From Aureispira sp964404215 (GTDB lineage Bacteria; Bacteroidota; Bacteroidia; Chitinophagales; Saprospiraceae), in NCBI GenBank assembly GCA_964404215.1, contig CAYOJF010000059.1, positions 1 to 31,912 on the forward strand: 31,912 bases of DNA, given 5' to 3'. The translations under genes were made by a program, and so were the position numbers. Each line of letters begins with the position of its first letter. Positions within the stretch are counted from its first letter, which is position 1. Under the pieces are notes generated by a model. The model worked only from the letters and a program-made list of their open reading frames with translations. It had not been told where the DNA came from and ran no database searches. Shown in pieces: positions 15,677 through 23,366 of this stretch.

Positions 15677-18600
15677 ATGTTTAATTACTTAGAATATTGT
15701 CTAATTAGCTTGATTTGTTGCTGTAGTTTATATTTAGCAGCACAGAGCCCTTATGCCATTCACTATACGACTAAAGATGGATTGCCTACTAATATGATTT
15801 ATGATTGCTTACAGGCAAGTAGTGGAGTCATGTTTTTTGGTACAGATGCAGGACTTGTTAGTTTTGACGGAGTACGATGGACTGTGTACGAAAACATAGC
15901 TAGTAAGAATACTAATATTAGTAATTTGATAGAAGATCAGTATGGCAGAATCTGGGGGCAAAACTTTGCTAATCAACTGCTTTATTTTGAAGAGGATAGT
16001 TTACACTTAGATACGATATGGGAGAGTTATGAAACAACTCTTATTATGGAGTCAGTAGGTTTCCATTTAGGGAAATTATATATCAATAGTGCTAAGAATG
16101 ATAATAGAACCTCTGGTTGGATTTATAATTTAAAAACGAACGAAATATCGAAACAAAAGTACTGTTATCATACCACAACAGAGACGGTATTTTATTTAGG
16201 GGAAAAAACAATTCACAGAGAAAAAAATGGAGTATTAAATAAAATTAACTGCCCCGATTGTTTTTATTCAAAAACAAGCAAAAGTCAAGTATCATCTATT
16301 AGGATGACTAGTGAAAAAGATAACACGGTATTTTACTTTTATCGAAACTTAAGGAATAATTTGTTTTATAATCGGAATGGAAATATTACAGACCAAGAAT
16401 CTATTCCTTATGTATTTCAATTGATTGCAGACACCTTACACCCGTTATATTTTCCAGAAAATATAGCGGATTATCATTACTCTATAGAAATTGTAAACCT
16501 ATTGATATTAAATCCGAATAAGATTGCATTAGCAACATCAAAAGGACTCTTGCTTTGGGATTTGGAACAAAATAAAATAGAAAAATATTTCCCAAATAGT
16601 TTCGTCAGTAATCTTATTGAAGATGCAGAAGGGGGATACTGGGCAACAACTATTGGAAATGGGATTTTTTATATAGAAAATTTTTCGAGTACAAAATATG
16701 AACAAAACTCTAATAGCTCAAAAGGAGTTTCTGCAATGGTCAGTCATGATAGTTCTTCAAATATATTATTGGGGTATACTAATGGCGATATAGAGTATTT
16801 GAACATAGTAGAAAATGAACGTATTTTTTATAAAAATAGTACAAGCAAAAAACCTATACAATTGATGAAATTAGATCAATCATCGAATAATTATTTGTAT
16901 GAATATAATAACGGAGTTCACTGCTTGAATACTAATAGGCTTACAAGTACAAAGATCTTAGCAAGTAGCATAACAGATATAACTTTACATGGAAATAATG
17001 TCTTAACAGCTAATAGTACGGGAGGGTATATCACAAATATAGAAAAACAAGTACTGGCAGATTTGCCAAATGCTTGGACTGCAAACTTGGATAGTACAGT
17101 TGATATAGGTTATGGTTATAGAAAATGGTTATATCATTTATCTCCTAATCATGCTCGAGGATATACAGTTTTAGCTGAGGGAAGTCAAGATTCTCTAGAA
17201 GCAGTTTGGTTAGCGACAGTAGATGGTGTTAGGTGTATACAAGAAGGACAAAAAAATAATTCTCTAAAGGATGCATTAGGGCAAGAAATAATTGTCAAGA
17301 GCTTTTTGTTTGAAAGAGAAAATACTTTTTGGATGGGAGGTCAAAGTGGTCTATATAAAGTCGTTGATCGAAAAATTGTAGCACATTATACTAAAAAAAA
17401 TGGTTTGGTGTCTAATATAATCAGCAGGCTAAAGTGGCATAATGGAAAGATATGGGGGCTTGTAGATGGAGGTGTTTTTCGATTAGACCCTTTAACAGAA
17501 AAAATAGAATGTTATACTAAAAAGAATAATGTTATTCCCATAGATAGAGTATGCGATTTTGATTTTGTTCAGGACAAACTATTTATGACGAATAAAGAAG
17601 ACTTTATTTCGATTAATTTACCCATTCGTATCAAAGAAACAAAAAGCCAATTAAATATTGTCAGTATACTGGTTAATGACTCTGTAGAGATATTAGAGGA
17701 TAAAAATAGAATTTTGAATTATTTTCAGAATAATATTAAGATTGTATTTAGAGGAATAGTGTATTCTCATCAAGCTAATTTTCGATATAAATACCGGCTT
17801 ACAGGTTTAGAGAAATCATGGAATTATAATGAGAGTAATGATAATAGTGTTAATTATCCAAGTCTGCCTAGTGGTGCCTACCAATTTGAAGTAGTATTGG
17901 TAACACCAGATGGGAAGGAGTCCGAACGAGCTGTATTTGCTTTCAAGATAGAAAAGCCCTACTATCAAGAGTGGTGGTTTTATGGAGTATGGATAGTATT
18001 GGGAGGAGGTTTGTTATGGTTGCAGTTCAAGTATCGTTTGCGAAAAATAGAGCAAGCTGCTAAAAAAGAGTTGGAAGCAGTAGAATTGCAACAGGCTTTA
18101 CGTCTTTCTGAACTAAAGGCAATCAAAGCACAATTAAATCCTCATTTTATATTCAATGCCCTGAATTCGATACAGGACTATATTATTACTAACAATCGAG
18201 AGGTAGCGAGTGACTATCTGGGGAAATTTGCTGATTTGATGCGAATGTATCTGAATCATAGTCAAGAGAAAGTAGTAAGTTTAGAGGAAGAATTAGGGGC
18301 GTTAGAACTCTATCTAGAATTGGAAGCTATTCGTTTTGATGATGACTTTTCCTTTGAGATTAATATAGGAGAGGAGGTCGATGAATATGAAATGGAATTA
18401 CCTGTAATGCTATTGCAACCTTATGTCGAAAATTCGATTCGACATGGTGTCTTTCATAAAAAAGGGGAAAAAAGAATAACAATCAAAGTAGATTTTGTGA
18501 ATGAAAGAGCGATACCTACTTTGGTGATTAGGATAATAGATAATGGTATTGGTCGAGTTGCCTCCACTAAAATGAATCAAAATAGAAGCCCTAAGCATAA

Positions 18601-18733
18601 GTCATTCTCTACCTCTGCGAATCAAACAAGATTAGATTTGATTAATTCAGAGAGAATTCATAAAGTTGAATTAGATATTATTGATCTAGAAGACCCAACG
18701 GGAACAGAGGTAGTACTCAAAGTTCCATTATAG
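15677..18733 (+). CDS. Beta-propeller sensor histidine kinase (LytS/YehU-type)
   Basis: This 1018-residue membrane kinase has an N-terminal signal peptide or anchor (1-23). Residues ~28-640 carry two-component-regulator propeller repeats (TTKDGLPTNMIYDCLQA, GVMFFGTDAGLVSFDG, GLVSNIISRLKWHNGKIWG). A Y_Y_Y-type beta sandwich follows (~655-760; FRYKYRLTGLEKSWNY, LPSGAYQFEV), then a transmembrane helix near 766-788. The cytoplasmic part has the LytS-type phosphoacceptor LNPHFIFNALNSIQDYI (His823), the ATP-binding N box PYVENSIRHG (Asn919) and the DNGIG box (Asp955). It senses an unknown periplasmic signal and should pass phosphate to a LytTR-type response regulator, but none is encoded in the window. 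The next gene is the acyl-CoA oxidase. All kinase motifs look intact. Confidence 0.92.
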   Translation: MFNYLEYCLISLICCCSLYLAAQSPYAIHYTTKDGLPTNMIYDCLQASSGVMFFGTDAGLVSFDGVRWTVYENIASKNTNISNLIEDQYGRIWGQNFANQLLYFEEDSLHLDTIWESYETTLIMESVGFHLGKLYINSAKNDNRTSGWIYNLKTNEISKQKYCYHTTTETVFYLGEKTIHREKNGVLNKINCPDCFYSKTSKSQVSSIRMTSEKDNTVFYFYRNLRNNLFYNRNGNITDQESIPYVFQLIADTLHPLYFPENIADYHYSIEIVNLLILNPNKIALATSKGLLLWDLEQNKIEKYFPNSFVSNLIEDAEGGYWATTIGNGIFYIENFSSTKYEQNSNSSKGVSAMVSHDSSSNILLGYTNGDIEYLNIVENERIFYKNSTSKKPIQLMKLDQSSNNYLYEYNNGVHCLNTNRLTSTKILASSITDITLHGNNVLTANSTGGYITNIEKQVLADLPNAWTANLDSTVDIGYGYRKWLYHLSPNHARGYTVLAEGSQDSLEAVWLATVDGVRCIQEGQKNNSLKDALGQEIIVKSFLFERENTFWMGGQSGLYKVVDRKIVAHYTKKNGLVSNIISRLKWHNGKIWGLVDGGVFRLDPLTEKIECYTKKNNVIPIDRVCDFDFVQDKLFMTNKEDFISINLPIRIKETKSQLNIVSILVNDSVEILEDKNRILNYFQNNIKIVFRGIVYSHQANFRYKYRLTGLEKSWNYNESNDNSVNYPSLPSGAYQFEVVLVTPDGKESERAVFAFKIEKPYYQEWWFYGVWIVLGGGLLWLQFKYRLRKIEQAAKKELEAVELQQALRLSELKAIKAQLNPHFIFNALNSIQDYIITNNREVASDYLGKFADLMRMYLNHSQEKVVSLEEELGALELYLELEAIRFDDDFSFEINIGEEVDEYEMELPVMLLQPYVENSIRHGVFHKKGEKRITIKVDFVNERAIPTLVIRIIDNGIGRVASTKMNQNRSPKHKSFSTSANQTRLDLINSERIHKVELDIIDLEDPTGTEVVLKVPL

Positions 18734-18874
18734 TAAGAAAAAACATAGGAGTGAAGAGAAACTAATAGCTCAGAACAAAGTATAGTAAAATCTTGTTTTT
18801 GATATAATAGTTGTTCTTCAACATTAGACAATAAGCTCTAAGGAATTCTTTATATTATTTAAACCACCATCAAC

Positions 18875-21202
18875 ATGAACACACAACCGATTTCAACAAC
18901 TTACTCCCCTGCGATATTAAGTGTTATTCCTTTATTTTATGTAGGTTGGGCAGATAGTATATTGAGCCCTAGCGAAATTAGATTGATTCATGAAAAAATT
19001 TCAAATCTACCTTACTTGACGACGGCTGACAAGAACATAATCGGACAGTGGAGCAACCCAACACAACCCCCTTCTGATGGATTGTACAAACAGTGGGTGA
19101 GGTTAATGCATGCCGAAGCACTCAAGATAGGGGATGATAAGAAACACTTATCTTTGATTGATCTAGGATTGGCAATGGCAATCACAAAGTCTAGAACAGA
19201 AGAAGAGCGAGAAATATTCAAGACTGATGAAATAAGAGCTACTCTTAAGGCAATTCAGTCTGACCTCGGAGGGGTGACCATGGCACATTATCGTAATATT
19301 TTCACGGCAACTCAATTAGAAAAAGCAGCATTGTATACTGAACAAGAGGCGAGTTTCAGTGTCAATGCGATGCAAGGAGTGTTAGATGGGGAATATAGTG
19401 CTATTCGGGATAAAATGCGAACATTACTGTCTGATGAAGCTTTTGACTACAAGGTGCTTCGAGATAAGGAAGCATACCGAAACCAAGTATTGGAATGGTG
19501 TCGTTTGTTAGCTGAACAGGGATTAGGAGCTTTATCTTTTCCTATAGCACAGGGAGGCAAAGATAATATGGCAGACTATACGGCTGTATTCGAAATGTTG
19601 GGGTACCATGATATTAGTTTAGCAATCAAATTTGGAGTACAGTTTGGTTTGTTTGGTGGAAGTATTTTGTTTTTGGGGACAGAAGAACATCACGAAAAAT
19701 ATCTCCAAGAAACGGGGACGCTTGCATTAGCAGGCTGTTTTGCTATGACCGAAACAGGACACGGCTCTAATGTACGAAATCTACAGACAACAGCAACATA
19801 TGATCCAGAAACAGACGAGTTTGTGGTGAATACCCCAACAGAAATGGATGGAAAAGAGTACATTGGTAATGCCCTTCATAGTACAATGGCAAGCGTTTTT
19901 TGTCAGCTGATAGTGAATGGAGAAAATCATGGTGTACATGCTGTGTTGGTACCCTTGAGAGATAAAGAAACACATACAACACTAAAAGGTATACGAGTAG
20001 AAGATAATGGCTATAAGTTAGGATTGAATGGTGTAGATAATGGTCGGATTTGGTTCGACCAAGTACGTGTGCCAAGACAGAATTTACTTAATAGATATGG
20101 GAATGTAGATGTTACAGGAACCTATTCTAGTCCTATCAAAAATCCAGCAAAACGCTTTTTTACCATGCTAGGAACACTAGTTGGAGGGCGGGTAAGTGTT
20201 CCAAGAGCAGGTTTAAGTGCTGCTAAGTCGGGTTTAGCGATCGCCATCAAGTATGCCCTCAAAAGAAGGCAATTTGCTCCTAAGGCAGGAGAGAAAGAGA
20301 CGTTATTATTAGATTATCCTAGTCATCAGGCTAGACTAATGCCTTTGCTGGCAAAATCTTATGCCTTACATTTTGGACTGGAGTATTTGACGGAACGATT
20401 TGTTAATAGGAGCGAATCTGATATTCGAGAGATTGAAATATTAGCAGCAGGAATGAAGGCACATGCGACTTGGTTTACCACTGCTACGCTGCAAGAATGT
20501 AGAGAGGCTTGTGGAGGCAAAGGGTATTTGTCAGAGAATCGATTAGGAGACCTGAAAGCGGATACAGATATTTTCACCACCTTTGAGGGAGATAATACAG
20601 TGCTATTACAGTTGGTAGCGAAAGGATTGTTATCTGATTTACAAAAAGAATTTCATGATGAAGGTTACCGGGCTATTTTACGCTATTTGGTAACACAAGC
20701 TTCAGATACTATTAGTGAATACAATCCATTTTTTACTCGAAATACAGACGCGGCACATCTATTAGACATGGAATTTCATTTAGAGACATTCCGTTTTAGA
20801 GAGCGTCAAATGTTGTATTCTATCAGTAATTGGATTCGCTCTTTGATCAAAAAACAGATGTCTTCTTATGATGCTTTTTTGCGAGTACAAAATCAAATTT
20901 TGGCTCTAGCAGAGGCTTACATAGAGCGAATAGTATTAGAGCAGTTTGCTGCTAAAATAGCAACGACAGAAGAGTCAAACTGCAAGCAAATGTTGACTAA
21001 ATTATTTCAGTTGCATGCCTTATCCACTATCAGTGAACATAAAAGCTGGTATCTGGAGAATGATTATATGACAGGGGCTAAAACAAAAGCGATTACTAAG
21101 GTCATTTATCACCTCAATCAAGAGGTTCGTTCAGAGGCTTCGTTTTTGGTGGATGCTTTTGGTATACCAGATCGTTTGTTAGCGGCTAAAATTGCCCTCT
21201 AA
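18875..21202 (+). CDS. Acyl-CoA oxidase-like flavoenzyme with N-terminal TerB-like extension
   Basis: This 775-residue protein's main part matches the acyl-CoA oxidase branch of the acyl-CoA dehydrogenase superfamily. It has the FAD/substrate strand FAMTETGHGSNV (residues 289-300), GGRVSVPRAGLSAAKSGLAIA, ALKRRQFAP, the ACGGKGYLSENRL region and TFEGDNTVLLQL with Glu571 as the likely catalytic base. A helical ACOX-type C-terminal domain follows. Residues ~12-85, absent from typical ~660-residue oxidases, contain IPLFYVGWADSILSPSEIRLI, an acidic helix-turn pattern like TerB domains. It should introduce the first double bond in acyl-CoA, delivering electrons to oxygen (oxidase) or ETF (dehydrogenase). 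Sequence alone does not settle which. FadN and FadA of the same pathway lie 5 kb upstream. It appears to be transcribed singly. Confidence 0.86.
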   Translation: MNTQPISTTYSPAILSVIPLFYVGWADSILSPSEIRLIHEKISNLPYLTTADKNIIGQWSNPTQPPSDGLYKQWVRLMHAEALKIGDDKKHLSLIDLGLAMAITKSRTEEEREIFKTDEIRATLKAIQSDLGGVTMAHYRNIFTATQLEKAALYTEQEASFSVNAMQGVLDGEYSAIRDKMRTLLSDEAFDYKVLRDKEAYRNQVLEWCRLLAEQGLGALSFPIAQGGKDNMADYTAVFEMLGYHDISLAIKFGVQFGLFGGSILFLGTEEHHEKYLQETGTLALAGCFAMTETGHGSNVRNLQTTATYDPETDEFVVNTPTEMDGKEYIGNALHSTMASVFCQLIVNGENHGVHAVLVPLRDKETHTTLKGIRVEDNGYKLGLNGVDNGRIWFDQVRVPRQNLLNRYGNVDVTGTYSSPIKNPAKRFFTMLGTLVGGRVSVPRAGLSAAKSGLAIAIKYALKRRQFAPKAGEKETLLLDYPSHQARLMPLLAKSYALHFGLEYLTERFVNRSESDIREIEILAAGMKAHATWFTTATLQECREACGGKGYLSENRLGDLKADTDIFTTFEGDNTVLLQLVAKGLLSDLQKEFHDEGYRAILRYLVTQASDTISEYNPFFTRNTDAAHLLDMEFHLETFRFRERQMLYSISNWIRSLIKKQMSSYDAFLRVQNQILALAEAYIERIVLEQFAAKIATTEESNCKQMLTKLFQLHALSTISEHKSWYLENDYMTGAKTKAITKVIYHLNQEVRSEASFLVDAFGIPDRLLAAKIAL

Positions 21203-21297
21203 ATCATTTTAGTAAATTTTCTACTGTTAATTGCTGGTAAACAAAATTTAGATTTGGATTAGAAAGTTAACATCCAAATAATTTAGGTTTCATATCT

Positions 21298-21316
21298 AAG
21301 TCATATTAGATGACTT
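21298..21316 (+). terminator. Small hairpin downstream of the acyl-CoA oxidase gene
   Basis: AAGTCAT-attag-ATGACTT is a perfect 7-bp stem with a 5-base loop, followed by the weak T stretch TATTTG, 95 bp after the oxidase stop. It is a possible terminator, or part of the leader of the next gene. Confidence 0.45.
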
Positions 21317-21344
21317 TATTTGTTGAGTAAGTTCTGCAAAGCAA

Positions 21345-21401
21345 CATCGTTGGTTGATGTTCGAGCAGACAATTAGATGATGACTTAAATACTCAACGAT
21401 G
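21345..21401 (+). promoter_or_regulatory. Leader segment complementary to its own start codon
   Basis: CATCGTTG (21345-21352) is exactly complementary to CAACGATG (21394-21401), which contains the ATG of the lipoprotein gene. The pairing can extend by GT/AC across a one-base bulge. A competing hairpin, AACATC with GATGTT (about 21343-21361), uses the same left arm. The layout resembles a translational switch but is unproven. Confidence 0.35.
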
Positions 21402-22946
21402 AAAAAGTTAATTTTATTTATAGTGGTTGTAATGGCAATCACTTTTGGTGCTTGTGAGAAAACAACGACCAATCAGATTACTGGAACAGTAAAAGATGCG
21501 AATGGGATAGGATTAGAAAATGTAACAATAACAGCCAGTTCAGGTGAAACGGCAACGTCTATCACAGATGGTGCTTATACGATTACGGCAGATGCATCAG
21601 GTGACTTGACATTTGAAAAAATAGGATACAGAACACAAAAAATAGCCTTAAATGGTAATACAACTGCCAGTCTATCTTTATTGGTAGATGAATTTAATGT
21701 TAACTATTTTACTACGGCTAACAATACGATAGAAGACCCTAAATTTGCTACTAACAGTATTCAACCAATGGCCAATCTAGTAGCTACTAGTGCTACTGGT
21801 ACATGGTATACGAATGCTGGATATAAAGGGGCAATAGATGCAAGTGGCACACCTTGGTATGCGGGATGGTCTTTTTATAGTAATCTCGTCAGTGGTAGTA
21901 TGACATCCAATACATTGGCACTTCCAACTACTACCCAAACAATAACAACGGCTGTTATTGATAGTATGCCAACAGATACCATCGAATGGAATAAAAATAC
22001 ACTATACAAATTAAGTGGTTTTGTATTTATAGGAACAGGAAAGGTACTTAAAATAGAAGCAGGAACGATCATACAGGGTATGGCAGGAACAGGAGCGAAT
22101 GCTTCTGCCTTGATTATTGCTCGTGGAGGTAGAATCGAAGCAGTAGGAACAGCTTCAGAGCCTATTATCTTTACGTATGATGGAGACAATGGAGGTACCG
22201 CAGCTACTACTCGTGGGCAATGGGGAGGTCTTGTCTTATTAGGCAAGGCAAGTTTGAATTCTACGGGTAACGAAAGTGCTATAGAAGGTATCCCGACAAC
22301 AGAAATACGTGGACTTTATGGAGGAACTGACGATACCGATGACTCTGGAATCTTGAAATATATTTCTATTCGTCATGGAGGTTCTAATATTGGTAGTAAT
22401 AACGAACTCAATGGATTGACATTGGGTGGTGTTGGCACAGGAACAACACTAGATTACATAGAAGTAATTGGTAATAAGGATGATGGTATCGAATGGTTTG
22501 GTGGTACCGTTAATGCTAAGCATTTAATAGCAGCTTTTTGTGCAGATGATGCAATCGACTATGATGAAGGGTATAGAGGAAATAATCAATTTTTGATTAT
22601 CCACCAAGATGGAACTAACGCAGAAACTGCCGATAGAGGAGGAGAACATGATGGGGGAACTGATCCAGAAGTAGGAACACCTTATGCTACGCCTGTATTT
22701 TATAATGCTACATTTATAGGTAGTCCTACCGAACGTATATTGACTTTCCGTGATAATGCAGGAGGAGAATATCACAATTCTATTTTTACTGGCTTTGGTA
22801 AAGGAATTGATATAGAAGATTTAGTCGGGCAAACGCAAGATTCATATGCTCAATATGAAGCAGGTCGCCTGAAAATTGAAAACAACACATTTTACAATAT
22901 TGGTACTGCTACTCAAGGCAGTGATATATTCAATACCTCTAATTAA
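21399..22946 (+). CDS. Lipoprotein with carboxypeptidase-regulatory-like and beta-helix regions
   Basis: This 515-residue predicted lipoprotein has lipobox FGAC (Cys19). Residues ~27-93 form a carboxypeptidase-regulatory-like beta sandwich (ITGTVKDANGIGLENVTI, EKIGYRTQKIAL). The remainder is rich in Gly, Thr and Asn and looks like a right-handed beta-helix with repeated turns (LKIEAGTIIQGMAGT, GGRIEAVGTASEPIIFTYDG, DDGIEWFGGTVNAKHLIAAF, DDAIDYDEGY). Bacteroidota often encode such proteins beside a TonB-dependent receptor, as here, where they are thought to be surface partners in uptake. The substrate is unknown. Its stop codon is formed at the junction with a MITE insertion, and reconstructing the pre-insertion sequence gives the same stop, so the protein is intact. 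A terminator for it lies beyond the MITE. Confidence 0.78.
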   Translation: MKKLILFIVVVMAITFGACEKTTTNQITGTVKDANGIGLENVTITASSGETATSITDGAYTITADASGDLTFEKIGYRTQKIALNGNTTASLSLLVDEFNVNYFTTANNTIEDPKFATNSIQPMANLVATSATGTWYTNAGYKGAIDASGTPWYAGWSFYSNLVSGSMTSNTLALPTTTQTITTAVIDSMPTDTIEWNKNTLYKLSGFVFIGTGKVLKIEAGTIIQGMAGTGANASALIIARGGRIEAVGTASEPIIFTYDGDNGGTAATTRGQWGGLVLLGKASLNSTGNESAIEGIPTTEIRGLYGGTDDTDDSGILKYISIRHGGSNIGSNNELNGLTLGGVGTGTTLDYIEVIGNKDDGIEWFGGTVNAKHLIAAFCADDAIDYDEGYRGNNQFLIIHQDGTNAETADRGGEHDGGTDPEVGTPYATPVFYNATFIGSPTERILTFRDNAGGEYHNSIFTGFGKGIDIEDLVGQTQDSYAQYEAGRLKIENNTFYNIGTATQGSDIFNTSN

Positions 22947-23169
22947 CTGATGTTACGCACTAATAATAGCCTTATTGAAAACTAGCAACGAGGTGGGCTT
23001 TTAGAGTTTGTTCCTAGTCTAATGTTTAATTTTGAATGCTTAATGATAGTACAATAGCATGTTAGGCATTCAAAATTAAACATTAAAACATTCAACATTG
23101 TAAAACGACTTCTTCTCCAATAGCTAACTGTTCTTCTACAAACCTATTTGAATAGTGCGTAACATCAGT
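22946..23169. mobile_element. MITE-like element with 5-bp target duplication (224 bp)
   Basis: Perfect 17-bp terminal inverted repeats (ACTGATGTTACGCACTA at 22946-22962 and its complement at 23153-23169) are bordered by identical AATTA at 22941-22945 and 23170-23174. Inside lies a perfect 20-bp inverted repeat (23020-23039 and 23066-23085). No open frame is present. It inserted exactly at the stop codon of the upstream lipoprotein gene and before that gene's terminator. The rest of this 420-bp intergenic region holds the terminator at 23248-23288 and presumably the receptor promoter, for which I see no clear consensus. Confidence 0.85.
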
Positions 23170-23247
23170 AATTAATTAGAATAAGAGCTTATTTGAAAAT
23201 GAAATGAAGCTAACTTCAGTAAGCTTTAACAGACACACACTACTGAT

Positions 23248-23288
23248 TAAACTAGGTTGCTCTTGTCCTTAAGTAGCGACCTAGTTTT
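23248..23288 (+). terminator. Terminator upstream of the TonB receptor gene
   Basis: AAACTAGGTTGCT pairs with AGCGACCTAGTTT (12 of 13) around a 13-base loop and runs into TTTTT. It is most likely the original terminator of the lipoprotein gene, pushed 224 bp further away by the MITE. It leaves 78 bp for the receptor promoter, unless it acts as an attenuator in a shared transcript. Confidence 0.75.
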
Positions 23289-23366
23289 TGTGTCCTATTT
23301 ATTTCTAATCGGAAAACATCATTAGAGCTCCTCATTCTAGGATTATTTCCATCAATAACCATTCGT

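Noticed and set aside
18734..18874. Possible promoter or terminator between the kinase and oxidase genes
   Set aside because: Only weak pairings (AACAA with TTGTT) and a TATAAT-like stretch are present; nothing reaches a usable standard.
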